From: Haliscomenobacter sp038240665
Lineage (GTDB): Bacteria > Bacteroidota > Bacteroidia > Chitinophagales > Saprospiraceae
DNA length: 58,642 nt
Assembly: GCA_038240665.1 (NCBI GenBank)
Contig: JBBRGN010000002.1
Location: 1 to 58,642 of the forward strand
Direction of reading: 5' to 3'
The notes beneath the pieces were generated by a model. It saw only the letters and a list, made by a program, of their open reading frames with translations. It was not told the origin of the DNA and searched no databases. The first letter of the stretch is position 1. The number at the start of each line of letters is the position of its first letter. Below are positions 9,432 through 17,704 of the stretch, one piece after another. The translations under genes were made by a program, and so were the position numbers.

Positions 9432-9526
9432 TTTTTTTCGCAACTCTCTTCGAGTAATTCATGTTTGTTTACTTTGGCGGTAAAGTATTAAGATTTAGAA
9501 TGTAGACGCCGCAAAAAAATAATGGA

Positions 9527-10669
9527 ATGAGGGGAGCCTTCACGATAGCACGTTTGTTTAAAATTCCGATTAAGATCCACTGGAGTTTTGGGTTGATTTT
9601 CTTGTATTTGGGTTACCTGGGGTACCGTGAATCTTGGAATACACCAACCATAGTGATTTCGGTCAGTTTTGTGCTGGTGCTCTTTTTGTGCGTGATCCTT
9701 CACGAGTTTGGTCATGCGCTGAGTGCCAGAATGTATGGCGTGAATACCCGTGACATCATTTTATCTCCGATTGGTGGAGTAGCACGTTTGGATCATTTGC
9801 CCGAAAAACCTTGGCAAGAATTTGTGGTGGCATTTGCTGGGCCTTTGGTAAATATCGTGATCGCTGCTTTGCTATCGATCCATTTTTTTTCTTTTCCGGC
9901 AGATGTAAGATTGCGTTTGTTCAATAGCCTAATGAATCCAGGTAGCAATTTCTTTTTGCCGGCTTTATCCCAACTTGATTTTTTTCTGGTTGGGTTGCTG
10001 TTTTTGAACATTACTTTAGCGCTTTTTAACTTATTGCCGGCTTTTCCCATGGATGGTGGACGGATTCTTAGAGCGCTTTTGTCCTTGTGGCTGGGGCGAC
10101 TGAGGGCTACGCACTGGGCAGCACGGATCGGTCAGTTCTTGGCGATTGGGATTATTATTGTAGGTATTTTTTACCGTCCGAGCCTTACTTATGTGTTGGT
10201 CGGTTTGTTTGTATTTGTTACTGCTGGTAACGAATACCGGGCGGTTTACATCGAAAGTTTATTGGAAAACTACCAGGTACATGCGCTTCTTCGCGGACAT
10301 TATACGAGGGTCTACAATACCGATCCTTTGAGCGTGGTACTCCCCATTGCTCAGCAAGGATCCGAAAAAAACTTTCTGGTCTTTGATCAGTGGCAAAATT
10401 TGATTGGCGTACTGCCTGAACACCGCATCCAGGAGGCGCAGCGCAAAAAAGATACTACCGCATTGGTGAGCAAATACATGCTTCCTGAATTGTATCCTTT
10501 GCTGGGACATGATTCACTCCGTAATGCTTTTTATACCTTGCAATCTTCCAATACCGGTGCATCACCGGTATACAACCAGTTCAATCGCTTGATTGGCATG
10601 GTGGATGCACGGGAAATGTCTTCTTTTTTGAAAAGCAAGACCAGGAAATTGTGGTGGAAAAGAGCTTAA
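9527..10669 (+). CDS. Site-2-type intramembrane zinc protease with C-terminal CBS-like domains (M50)
   Basis: The 380-residue protein has several membrane segments. The zinc motif HEFGH sits at residues 59-63, and the distal metal ligand is in NLLPAFPMDGGRIL near residue 175, both placing it in peptidase family M50B with rhomboid-unrelated S2P fold. The cytoplasmic C-terminus (about 250-375) reads as two CBS-like repeats (PLSVVLPIAQ and a second copy ending YNQFNRLIGMVDAREM). CBS-bearing S2P homologues cleave membrane-anchored regulators, often anti-sigma factors, and may sense nucleotides; its target here is unknown. The gene stands alone, flanked upstream by a 95-bp gap and downstream by a strong terminator. 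Confidence 0.9.
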   Translation: MRGAFTIARLFKIPIKIHWSFGLIFLYLGYLGYRESWNTPTIVISVSFVLVLFLCVILHEFGHALSARMYGVNTRDIILSPIGGVARLDHLPEKPWQEFVVAFAGPLVNIVIAALLSIHFFSFPADVRLRLFNSLMNPGSNFFLPALSQLDFFLVGLLFLNITLALFNLLPAFPMDGGRILRALLSLWLGRLRATHWAARIGQFLAIGIIIVGIFYRPSLTYVLVGLFVFVTAGNEYRAVYIESLLENYQVHALLRGHYTRVYNTDPLSVVLPIAQQGSEKNFLVFDQWQNLIGVLPEHRIQEAQRKKDTTALVSKYMLPELYPLLGHDSLRNAFYTLQSSNTGASPVYNQFNRLIGMVDAREMSSFLKSKTRKLWWKRA

Positions 10670-10684
10670 GTAATGGAGGCTAAT

Positions 10685-10728
10685 AAAAAAAGGTAGTTTT
10701 TCATTAAGTTGAAAAGCTACCTTTTTTT
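10685..10728. terminator. Bidirectional intrinsic terminator
   Basis: AAAAAAAGGTAGTTTTTC pairs with GAAAAGCTACCTTTTTTT (one G-U position) across an 8-nt loop. It separates the convergent S2P gene and the DUF3299-like gene. Confidence 0.88.
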
Positions 10729-10735
10729 AGCCTGT

Positions 10736-11194
10736 TTACTTAGCTACCCTTATCATTTCCGCATCGTTGAGTATGTACATGAGCTGGTTTACATCGCTGC
10801 TGTTGAGCTCTAATTTACCTTTGATGATGATGGCTTCAGTCGTATACTTGATGGCTTCTTTGGCATAAACTTCCATCACAGTTTCAGGACCAGCACCGCC
10901 GCAGAAAAAGCACATGCTGTAAGGGAAGGCCGAAAAAACGAATTCTTTGCTGCCTTTGTAACCCTCCACCGGGATGATGTAGCCCTTAATTTCTATCGTT
11001 TTTCCCTGCATATTTTTAATGTCGGCACTAAAAATGGGGACATCCACCTTAAAACCCAGCATATCGTCATACTGTTTTTTGAAAGTGACTTTGCTTAGCG
11101 CAGGCCATACACTTTTACTGTCTTGTGCTCCAGCGTCAATGGCAACGGTCAAAAAAACAAGGGTAAAAAAGCTTGCGAAAATTATCTTTTTCAT
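10736..11194 (-). CDS. Exported DUF3299-like protein, third gene of an ABC/FtsX operon
   Basis: The 152-residue product starts with a signal peptide (MKKIIFASFFTLVFLTVAID, then AGAQ). The core contains GKTIEIKGYIIPVEGY, a cysteine pair in MCFFCGGAGPE, and a beta-rich end (IIIKGKLELNSSDVNQLMYIL). This matches my memory of DUF3299-type proteins, which are commonly next to ABC ATPase and FtsX-like permease genes; the CFFC pair could bind a metal. The gene follows the permease gene by 37 bp on the minus strand. The ATG at 11194 was chosen over one at 11221 because it starts the signal peptide. A role in metal or cofactor handling is only a guess. Confidence 0.75.
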   Translation of the reverse strand: MKKIIFASFFTLVFLTVAIDAGAQDSKSVWPALSKVTFKKQYDDMLGFKVDVPIFSADIKNMQGKTIEIKGYIIPVEGYKGSKEFVFSAFPYSMCFFCGGAGPETVMEVYAKEAIKYTTEAIIIKGKLELNSSDVNQLMYILNDAEMIRVAK

Positions 11195-11231
11195 CGAGTT
11201 GTTGTTTTTATAGTTTGTCATTTAACATTCA

Positions 11232-12467
11232 TCATTCCTTGGCTAACGTAGTAGAGATATCGGTATTGCTGGCCTGGATGGCGGGAAGTATGGCGGCAAA
11301 AAAACCTACCCCTAGCGCGCCCGCGAGCAAGAACCATTCTTCTTGTAGCCAAATCAAACCACTCAAGGAGTATTGGTATTGATTTTTCATCGCGCCAGCA
11401 ATGAGTTGCATCCCTATATGGCTAAGCGCAATACCAATTACAAATCCCATAACGGATAATACCAACCCTTCTAGCACAATCAGACTAAAAATTTTTCCAG
11501 GCGAAGCACCCAAAGTACGCATCAAAGCCAGTTCGTACCGACGATCCTGTAAAGATGCATACAAAGAAATAAAAATGCTCAACCCTGATACTGCTATAAT
11601 CACCAAAGCTAGCCATCGTAAAGCATCCGCGCCTACGCCCATGATGCTGTACAAACGACTGATTTCCAAGGCAGGAGTAGCAGCTTGTAAATCAGTGTTT
11701 TCATTGATGTTGCGCTGCATATTCAGGGTTTGGATATTCCGGCCTTTGAATTGCAGGAGGAGAGCAGTGATGCTTTTTTCTGGAAAATCAACCAGCGAAT
11801 GGATTTGCAGGTCTTCGGTTGGTCCTTCCACTGTTGTACCATGTTCATGCACCGCCCAGATGCTTTGGGCAGGCGTAAGCAGGAGTTGGTCGGCTACAGT
11901 GCCCGAAGACTCTAAAATACCTACTACTTTGAAGCCATGGGCATTGGCATGCACCAGATCGTCATCGATCACAAAGCCATGGGAACTTTTAAACTCAGTA
12001 CCTATCTGGAGGCCTAATTCTTTCGCGGCAACTGTGCCAACAACGACCTCCATAAGTTGGGTGAAGACCCGTCCTTTTGCAATTTTTGCTTGATAAAGCG
12101 CTAAAAAAGCAGGTGTAGTACCCACTATCCGATACCCCCGGTAACTATCGCCCAAAGAAAGCGGTACAGCCGTACGTACAAATGGATGACGCGGATTAAG
12201 AAAGGCCTTAACCTTGCCAATTTCAATGTTGCCGGTAGGAGAATCGATGTGGTACATGCTCGCTAGGATCAATTGGAGGGGACTCCCCTTGGCGCCGATG
12301 ACCAAGTCGATGTGCGCCAAATTTTTTTCAAACTTGTCCTCCAATTGCTTGTTGACCAGTAACAACAAGGAGATCAATCCCACCCCTAACCCAAACAACA
12401 CCAAACTAAGCAGCATGGCCAGCGGTTTATTGACAAGGTTTTTCCAGCTCAGTTGTAATAAATTCAT
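11232..12467 (-). CDS. FtsX/MacB-like ABC transporter permease
   Basis: The 411-residue membrane protein begins MNLLQLSWKNLVNKPLAMLL, a typical FtsX/MacB-type permease start, with a first membrane helix at about 17-38. A large periplasmic domain follows (about 45-275), then three helices in the last third, containing ISLYASLQDRRYELALMRTLGASPGKIF, the conserved cytoplasmic coupling region. The architecture (1+3 helices, one large outer domain) suits mechanotransmission or lipoprotein-type export instead of substrate import. It overlaps its ATPase gene by 4 bp (ATGA), indicating translational coupling. The substrate is unknown. Confidence 0.9.
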   Translation of the reverse strand: MNLLQLSWKNLVNKPLAMLLSLVLFGLGVGLISLLLLVNKQLEDKFEKNLAHIDLVIGAKGSPLQLILASMYHIDSPTGNIEIGKVKAFLNPRHPFVRTAVPLSLGDSYRGYRIVGTTPAFLALYQAKIAKGRVFTQLMEVVVGTVAAKELGLQIGTEFKSSHGFVIDDDLVHANAHGFKVVGILESSGTVADQLLLTPAQSIWAVHEHGTTVEGPTEDLQIHSLVDFPEKSITALLLQFKGRNIQTLNMQRNINENTDLQAATPALEISRLYSIMGVGADALRWLALVIIAVSGLSIFISLYASLQDRRYELALMRTLGASPGKIFSLIVLEGLVLSVMGFVIGIALSHIGMQLIAGAMKNQYQYSLSGLIWLQEEWFLLAGALGVGFFAAILPAIQASNTDISTTLAKE

Positions 12468-13099
12468 AGGGCTGGCAATTCTATTTGTTGGGAAAAACGA
12501 TCTTTGAGTCGCTTGTCGTGGGTCACCACCAAAAGCATAGCGCCTACTGACCGGGCTTCTTCTTCCAAAAGATTGGCTACAGCGGTGCTGTTGTGATCAT
12601 CCAAAGCCGAGGTTGGTTCATCGGCCAGGATTAGATTGGGATGGTTCACGAGCGCTCGGGCAATTGCCGCCCGTTGTTGCTCGCCGATGCTGAGTGTGCT
12701 GGGTCTGGAATGCAGCTTATGCCCCAATTGCAGTCGCTCCAGGAGAGCTGTAACACGTTTTTTATCAATCGGCGTACGCGCCAATTTTTGTGCCAAAAGC
12801 AAGTTTTCCATTACCGTCAGCGAACGAATGAAATGCGATTTTTGAAAAACGATGCCAATGTGCTGTCCCCGAAAACGATCCAAACCCGTAGATGATAATT
12901 TTTTTATTTCAACACCAGCAATGCAGATGTTACCACTGCTGGGGGAAAGCAAACCGCCCAATAAGTGTAGCAGCGTGGTTTTGCCGCTACCCGATTCACC
13001 CAACAAGAGCCAGTGTTCGCCTTGCTGTAATTGAATGTCAGGAAAACGCATCAGCGCGTTTTTGGCATAAGAAAATTGAAGATCCGTGGTTTGTAACAT
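12464..13099 (-). CDS. LolD/MacB-like ABC transporter ATP-binding protein
   Basis: The 211-residue ATPase has Walker A GESGSGKTT near residue 35, the signature LSIGEQQRAAIARAL, Walker B LILADEPTSALDD and the switch histidine in VVTHD. Length and motif spelling match the LolD/FtsE/MacB subfamily that drives FtsX-like permeases. It is the first gene of a three-gene minus-strand operon with the permease (4-bp overlap) and the DUF3299-like protein. One residue of note is Ile in place of the usual Gly of LSGGE; such LSIGE variants occur in the subfamily. Confidence 0.92.
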   Translation of the reverse strand: MLQTTDLQFSYAKNALMRFPDIQLQQGEHWLLLGESGSGKTTLLHLLGGLLSPSSGNICIAGVEIKKLSSTGLDRFRGQHIGIVFQKSHFIRSLTVMENLLLAQKLARTPIDKKRVTALLERLQLGHKLHSRPSTLSIGEQQRAAIARALVNHPNLILADEPTSALDDHNSTAVANLLEEEARSVGAMLLVVTHDKRLKDRFSQQIELPAL

Positions 13100-13224
13100 A
13101 GTTTTGCTTGGTAGCCTAGCTCAAATATAGCGGAAATCAACTAGGAAAACCGTAACTTTTGCCCGTAATTATGGACTTGTTCTGTTAAGTCTGAATCATC
13201 ATATCTTCAAACAACACTTGTACT

Positions 13225-13665
13225 ATGCGTCTGTTTACTTTTTTTTGCCTTTTAGCTGTAATCTTCACAGCTTGCCAGCCTGCTAAAAAAGATGTTACTC
13301 AAGAAGGGAAAGGAACAACCAGTGATCCTGTAAAGGAAAAAATTTACTTCCGCTGCGACGTAAATGTAAATAAAGAAACGGACGAACCCCATTCCCAGGT
13401 TTTTTTGGTAGTCAATGAAGAAGCCACCAAAGTGGCGGATATTGCCGCCTGTGAAACGATTCAAAAGGCCGAATACAACCGATACAACATGCCTGCCAAC
13501 ACCCTCTCTGCTTGTGGCGGCTGGTGGGCCGGAGCAGGCGACTACCTCTATGCCATAAAGATAGGAGATCAAATTGCCGTTTTGCAAGGGTCAGAGGATG
13601 AATCTTCGACTGCAGCCCAAATCCTTTACACGATTGTTGCCACCGTACCGATTACAAATCAATAG
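13225..13665 (+). CDS. Small lipoprotein of unknown function
   Basis: The 146-residue product starts MRLFTFFCLLAVIFTACQ, a signal peptide with lipobox FTAC at residue 17. After a Lys/Glu/Thr-rich linker comes a compact domain with a cysteine in FRCDVNV, another in IAACETIQ and the segment SACGGWWAGAGDYLYA. I do not recognise the family. It is divergent from the ABC ATPase gene with a 125-bp gap and is separated from ileS by a hairpin and a promoter, so it is probably transcribed alone. Confidence 0.7.
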   Translation: MRLFTFFCLLAVIFTACQPAKKDVTQEGKGTTSDPVKEKIYFRCDVNVNKETDEPHSQVFLVVNEEATKVADIAACETIQKAEYNRYNMPANTLSACGGWWAGAGDYLYAIKIGDQIAVLQGSEDESSTAAQILYTIVATVPITNQ

Positions 13666-13684
13666 AGGGGCTAGATGGAGCTAA

Positions 13685-13753
13685 GGAATGATTCAATAAT
13701 AAGGTAACAAAAGGGCCTAGTCTATTTTGATACCTTAATTATCGACTCATTCC
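13685..13753. repeat. Imperfect long inverted repeat (22-23 nt arms)
   Basis: GGAATGA-TTC-AATAATAAGGTA (13685-13706) pairs with TACCTTAATTATCGACTCATTCC (13731-13753) with few mismatches and a 24-nt loop. It lies 19 bp after the lipoprotein stop codon and could act as a terminator or RNA-end stabiliser, although no T tract follows. Confidence 0.5.
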
Positions 13754-13825
13754 TAATCATGAAATGGCCGATCGGCTCAACCACAAGTTCAAACTAAATT
13801 CTCATTTTCGAGCGGTGAGGAAACC

Positions 13826-13855
13826 TTCAACAGCCGTTAAAATGTTGTACTTTTG
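13826..13855 (+). promoter_or_regulatory. Candidate Bacteroidota promoter of ileS
   Basis: TACTTTTG (13848-13855) matches the -7 consensus TAnnTTTG, and TTC (13826-13828) lies at the right 19-nt spacing for the -33 TTG box with one mismatch. The expected start of transcription is about 10 nt before the ATG at 13873. Confidence 0.6.
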
Positions 13856-13872
13856 CGCTTCCAAAAATTGTC

Positions 13873-16800
13873 ATGATGTATCAAGAATTCAAAAACCTAA
13901 ATCTGCCGGAGATCGACCGCGAAATCCTTAAGTTTTGGGATACCAACCGTATTTTTGAAAAAAGCGTTGAACAGCGCGATCCGGAGAACAGTTATGTGTT
14001 TTTTGAAGGTCCTCCTTCTGCTAATGGTATGCCGGGTATTCACCATGTAATGGCCCGTTCCATCAAAGACTTGTTTTGTCGGTATCATACTATGAAAGGC
14101 CAGCGGGTAGAGCGCAAAGGTGGCTGGGATACGCACGGTTTGCCCATCGAGCTGAGTGTGGAAAAGGAATTGGGCATCACCAAAGACGATATTGGAAAAA
14201 CCATTTCGGTAGAGGCCTATAACTCCAAGTGCCGGGAAACCGTGATGATGTACAAGGATCGCTGGGATGACCTGACCCGTAAAATGGGTTACTGGGTGGA
14301 TCTCAATAATCCTTACATCACTTACACCAACAACTACATCGAATCGGTATGGTGGCTACTAAAGGAACTCTACAACAAAGACCTACTGTATAAAGGTTAC
14401 ACCATTCAGCCTTACTCTCCGGCAGCAGGTACGGGTTTGAGTTCTCATGAATTGAACCAACCCAATGCTTATAAAGACATCACCGACGTAACAGCGGTAG
14501 CACAGTTTCGGATAAAAGGGACGAAGGAGGAGTATTTCTTGGCGTGGACGACTACGCCTTGGACTTTGCCTTCCAACACCGCTTTAGCTGTTGGCAAAAA
14601 CATTACTTACGTCAAAGTACGCAGCTTCAATCGTTATACGCAAGAACCGATCACCGTCATTTTGGCAAAAGATCGTTTCAAATCCTATTTCTCGGAGCAA
14701 AACCCCGATTTGCAACCCAGCGATCTCAAAGCCGGTAACAAACCCGTTCCTTATATTGAAATTGTAGAGGAAATGCTCGGCTCGGCTTTGGAATTGATGG
14801 AGTATGAGCAGTTGATGCCCTATGTACAGCCGGATGCTCCTGCTTTTAAGGTGTTGTTGGGGGATTTTGTTAGCACCGAAGATGGTACGGGCATCGTACA
14901 CATCGCTCCCACGTTTGGCTCGGATGACTTTCGGGTGGCCAAGCAATACGGCATACCGCCACTTATGGTCAAAGATGAGGAAGGTAACCTTATGCCTTTG
15001 GTTGACAAACACGGACAGTTTGTGGCGGAAGTGACTGATTTTGCGGGTCGCTACGTGAAGGATTATGGCCAGGTGGAAGAACGCTCGGTCGATACTGACA
15101 TCGTGATTAAACTCAAAGAGGAAAACAAGCTTTTTGTTTCTGAAAAATACTTGCACAGTTACCCTCACTGTTGGAGAACCGAACGCCCCGTTCTGTACTA
15201 CCCCTTAGACAGTTGGTTTATAAGGGCCGCTTCGGTGCGGGAGCGCATGTTTGAACTGAACAAAACTATCAACTGGAAACCTGCTTCAACGGGTGAAGGT
15301 CGTTTTGGGAAATGGCTGGAAAACCTTCAAGACTGGAATTTATCACGTTCGCGTTATTGGGGGATTCCCTTGCCCATCTGGCGTACCAAGGATGGAAAAG
15401 CGCAAAAATGTATTGGTTCGATCGCTGAATTGCAAAAGGAAGTAGACCAAGCCAACGCGCATTTAGGAAAAAATCAAGCAATACCTGAGGACTTGCACCG
15501 TCCTTTCATCGATGATGTGGTGTTGACTACAGAGAGTGGCGAACCAATGTACCGCGAACTAGACCTGATCGACGTATGGTTTGATTCTGGAGCTATGCCT
15601 TATGCGCAATGGCATTACCCTTTTGAAAATCAGGAGAAGTTCAAATTCAATTTCCCGGCCGACTTTATTGCCGAAGGGGTAGATCAAACCCGTGGCTGGT
15701 TTTATACCTTGCACGCCATCGCCGCGATGGTTTTTGACAGTGTAGCTTATAAAAACGTGGTATCAAACGGCCTCGTACTCGATAAAAACGGGCAAAAAAT
15801 GTCTAAACGCCTCGGTAATGCTGCTGATCCGTTTGACATCATCGGTACCTACGGCGCCGATGCTACCCGTTGGTACATGATTTCCAATGCACCTCCTTGG
15901 GACAACCTTAAGTTTGACCCCGCAGGGATCGAGGAAGTATCACGCAAGTTTTTTGGCACCTTGTACAATACCTATTCGTTTTTTGCTCTATATGCCAACA
16001 TCGACAAATTCGCGCATCAGGAAGCGCCGATTCCATTGGATCAGCGCCCAGAAATTGACCGCTGGATATTATCGGTATTGAATTCCTTGGTGAAATCGGT
16101 AGACCTGGAATATGCAGATTACGAACCTACCAATGCTACCCGCAAGATCATGTACTTTGTGGATGAGCAACTGAGCAACTGGTACGTGCGACTTTGTCGC
16201 CGCCGGTTCTGGAAGGGCGAGTACGGTGATGACAAAATCAGTGCCTACCAAACCTTATACGAGTGCTTGACCACCATCTGCAAATTAATGGCTCCTGTTG
16301 CTCCGTTTTTCTCCGATTGGTTGTATCAAAACCTCAATAAAGCTACGGGCAAAGAAAGTTTTGAATCCGTGCACTTGACCTTGATTCCCGCAGTAAACGA
16401 GACCTTGATTGATCCGGTATTGGAACAGCGGATGGATTATGCGCAGCGTATTTCTTCCTTGGTGTTGTCGTTGCGCAAAAAAGAAAAAATCCGCGTACGT
16501 CAACCCTTGCAAAAGATTTTGCTGCCGGTGTTGGATGAAGGATTTATCACGCAAGTGGACGGAGTGAAGGACTTGATCTTGGCAGAAGTTAACGTCAAGG
16601 AAATTGTTTATGTCACTGATACCGATGGTTTGATCAAGAAAAAAATCAAACCCAACTTCAAAACTTTGGGTAAGCGCTTGGGCAAGCACATGAAGGCTGC
16701 CGGCGACATCATCGCGGCATTAAACCAGAACGACATCAGCGAAATTGAAAAAACCAACCATTACCAGCAGGTAATTGAAGGCGATGTTTTTGAGCTGACG

Positions 16801-17163
16801 GTAGAGGATTTTGAAATTTCTGCCGAGGACATCCCCGGCTGGCAAGTAGCCAATGATGGTCCGCTCACGGTTGCTTTGGACATCACGCTCAACGAAAATT
16901 TAGTAGCCGAAGGGATAGCGCGCGAACTCGTGAACCGGATTCAAAACATCCGCAAAAACCGCGATTTCAACGTGACTGATCGGATACAGATTGATTTGGA
17001 AGCCCACCCTGCGGTGCAAGCGGCGGTCAATCAATACGGCAGCTACATCAAAGACGAGGTGCTGGCCACTAGATTGGATTTGTTGGCCGTAGTAGAAAAG
17101 GGCGAGTTGCTGGAATTGCTGGACGAGGTCAGTTTACAGATCTTGGTACAGAAACAAGATTGA
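13873..17163 (+). CDS. ileS: Isoleucyl-tRNA synthetase, long IleRS2 type with altered HIGH motif
   Basis: The 1096-residue class I synthetase charges tRNA-Ile. It has the catalytic Rossmann domain, the CP1 editing domain (about 200-410; AWTTTPWTLPSN is the editing-site threonine-rich motif), KMSKR at residues 642-646 and a long C-terminal anticodon/tail region. The length and sequence style (PYSPAAGTGLSSHE, WDTHGLPIE) fit the eukaryote-like IleRS2 branch. The signature motif that normally reads HIGH is GIHH here (residues 55-58 in ANGMPGIHHVM; bases 14035-14046), the first and third positions being swapped. IleRS2 enzymes with this GXHH form are known for extreme mupirocin resistance. An alternative ATG sits one codon on. 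A terminator follows. Confidence 0.96.
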   Translation: MMYQEFKNLNLPEIDREILKFWDTNRIFEKSVEQRDPENSYVFFEGPPSANGMPGIHHVMARSIKDLFCRYHTMKGQRVERKGGWDTHGLPIELSVEKELGITKDDIGKTISVEAYNSKCRETVMMYKDRWDDLTRKMGYWVDLNNPYITYTNNYIESVWWLLKELYNKDLLYKGYTIQPYSPAAGTGLSSHELNQPNAYKDITDVTAVAQFRIKGTKEEYFLAWTTTPWTLPSNTALAVGKNITYVKVRSFNRYTQEPITVILAKDRFKSYFSEQNPDLQPSDLKAGNKPVPYIEIVEEMLGSALELMEYEQLMPYVQPDAPAFKVLLGDFVSTEDGTGIVHIAPTFGSDDFRVAKQYGIPPLMVKDEEGNLMPLVDKHGQFVAEVTDFAGRYVKDYGQVEERSVDTDIVIKLKEENKLFVSEKYLHSYPHCWRTERPVLYYPLDSWFIRAASVRERMFELNKTINWKPASTGEGRFGKWLENLQDWNLSRSRYWGIPLPIWRTKDGKAQKCIGSIAELQKEVDQANAHLGKNQAIPEDLHRPFIDDVVLTTESGEPMYRELDLIDVWFDSGAMPYAQWHYPFENQEKFKFNFPADFIAEGVDQTRGWFYTLHAIAAMVFDSVAYKNVVSNGLVLDKNGQKMSKRLGNAADPFDIIGTYGADATRWYMISNAPPWDNLKFDPAGIEEVSRKFFGTLYNTYSFFALYANIDKFAHQEAPIPLDQRPEIDRWILSVLNSLVKSVDLEYADYEPTNATRKIMYFVDEQLSNWYVRLCRRRFWKGEYGDDKISAYQTLYECLTTICKLMAPVAPFFSDWLYQNLNKATGKESFESVHLTLIPAVNETLIDPVLEQRMDYAQRISSLVLSLRKKEKIRVRQPLQKILLPVLDEGFITQVDGVKDLILAEVNVKEIVYVTDTDGLIKKKIKPNFKTLGKRLGKHMKAAGDIIAALNQNDISEIEKTNHYQQVIEGDVFELTVEDFEISAEDIPGWQVANDGPLTVALDITLNENLVAEGIARELVNRIQNIRKNRDFNVTDRIQIDLEAHPAVQAAVNQYGSYIKDEVLATRLDLLAVVEKGELLELLDEVSLQILVQKQD

Positions 17164-17185
17164 AGACCATAAAGGCAAGAAATAT

Positions 17186-17230
17186 AAAAACAAGAGCCAA
17201 GTTTGATAAAAAAACTTGGCTCTTGTTTTT
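17186..17230. terminator. Bidirectional intrinsic terminator
   Basis: AAAAACAAGAGCCAAGTTT pairs perfectly with its complement (19-bp arms) across a 7-nt loop, ending in T tracts on both strands. It separates the convergent ileS and SCP2 genes. Confidence 0.92.
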
Positions 17231-17254
17231 TTAGCGACTTTAAAAGCCGATGCA

Positions 17255-17551
17255 TTAACTAAATAGCGACTGCAATTTCATCGCTACGCCCATATCGCCT
17301 TTGATTTTTACCTTTCCCGACATCACTGCCATCATGGGATTCAAATCTCCAGCACGCAGTGCATTCAAGGTCTCCACGCTGGTAGATATGACGCAATCGG
17401 CATCCTTGTCTTCGTTGGAGATATTTGGCGTGTCGCCAGTCATATCAAGGAATACAACTCCTTCATCAAAGACAAACTTAAGCGATTTGCCGATCGAAGG
17501 TACGTTGGCAGCAGAAGTTTTGAACTGCTGGGTGATGTCATCTAGTGTCAT
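17255..17551 (-). CDS. SCP2 sterol-carrier-domain protein
   Basis: The 98-residue single-domain protein matches the SCP2 sterol-carrier fold: FVFDEGVVFLDMTGD (beta sheet), ADCVISTSVETLNALRAGDLNPMMAVMSGKVKIKGD (the family hallmark, here interrupted in this description only by length) and a terminal helix. Such domains bind lipids or acyl-CoA; stand-alone bacterial versions have no established pathway. It is cytoplasmic, with no signal peptide. The start ATG at 17551 fits the usual family N-terminus. A palindrome AGCGAAnnTTCGCT lies 22 bp upstream, the same core found before the acyl-CoA dehydrogenase gene, hinting at shared lipid-linked control. Confidence 0.85.
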   Translation of the reverse strand: MTLDDITQQFKTSAANVPSIGKSLKFVFDEGVVFLDMTGDTPNISNEDKDADCVISTSVETLNALRAGDLNPMMAVMSGKVKIKGDMGVAMKLQSLFS

Positions 17552-17572
17552 TGGAATATGAATTTAATGTGT

Positions 17573-17586
17573 AGCGAATTTTCGCT
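17573..17586. promoter_or_regulatory. Palindrome AGCGAA-TT-TTCGCT, possible operator of the SCP2 gene
   Basis: A perfect 14-bp palindrome lies 22 bp before the SCP2 start, just downstream (minus strand) of TATATTTC, a one-mismatch version of the -7 box TAnnTTTG. A repressor bound here would block transcription. The core matches that at 8162-8175. Confidence 0.5.
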
Positions 17587-17704
17587 GAAATATAGGGAAA
17601 TCTTTTTTGTCTGTTCGCTTTTGTGGCAAAAAAGCCAAATTTAGTTTTTTTTGAGGAATAGGAAATACGGATGATGATTTTTAGGTTAGTCATCAAAAAC
17701 ACAA

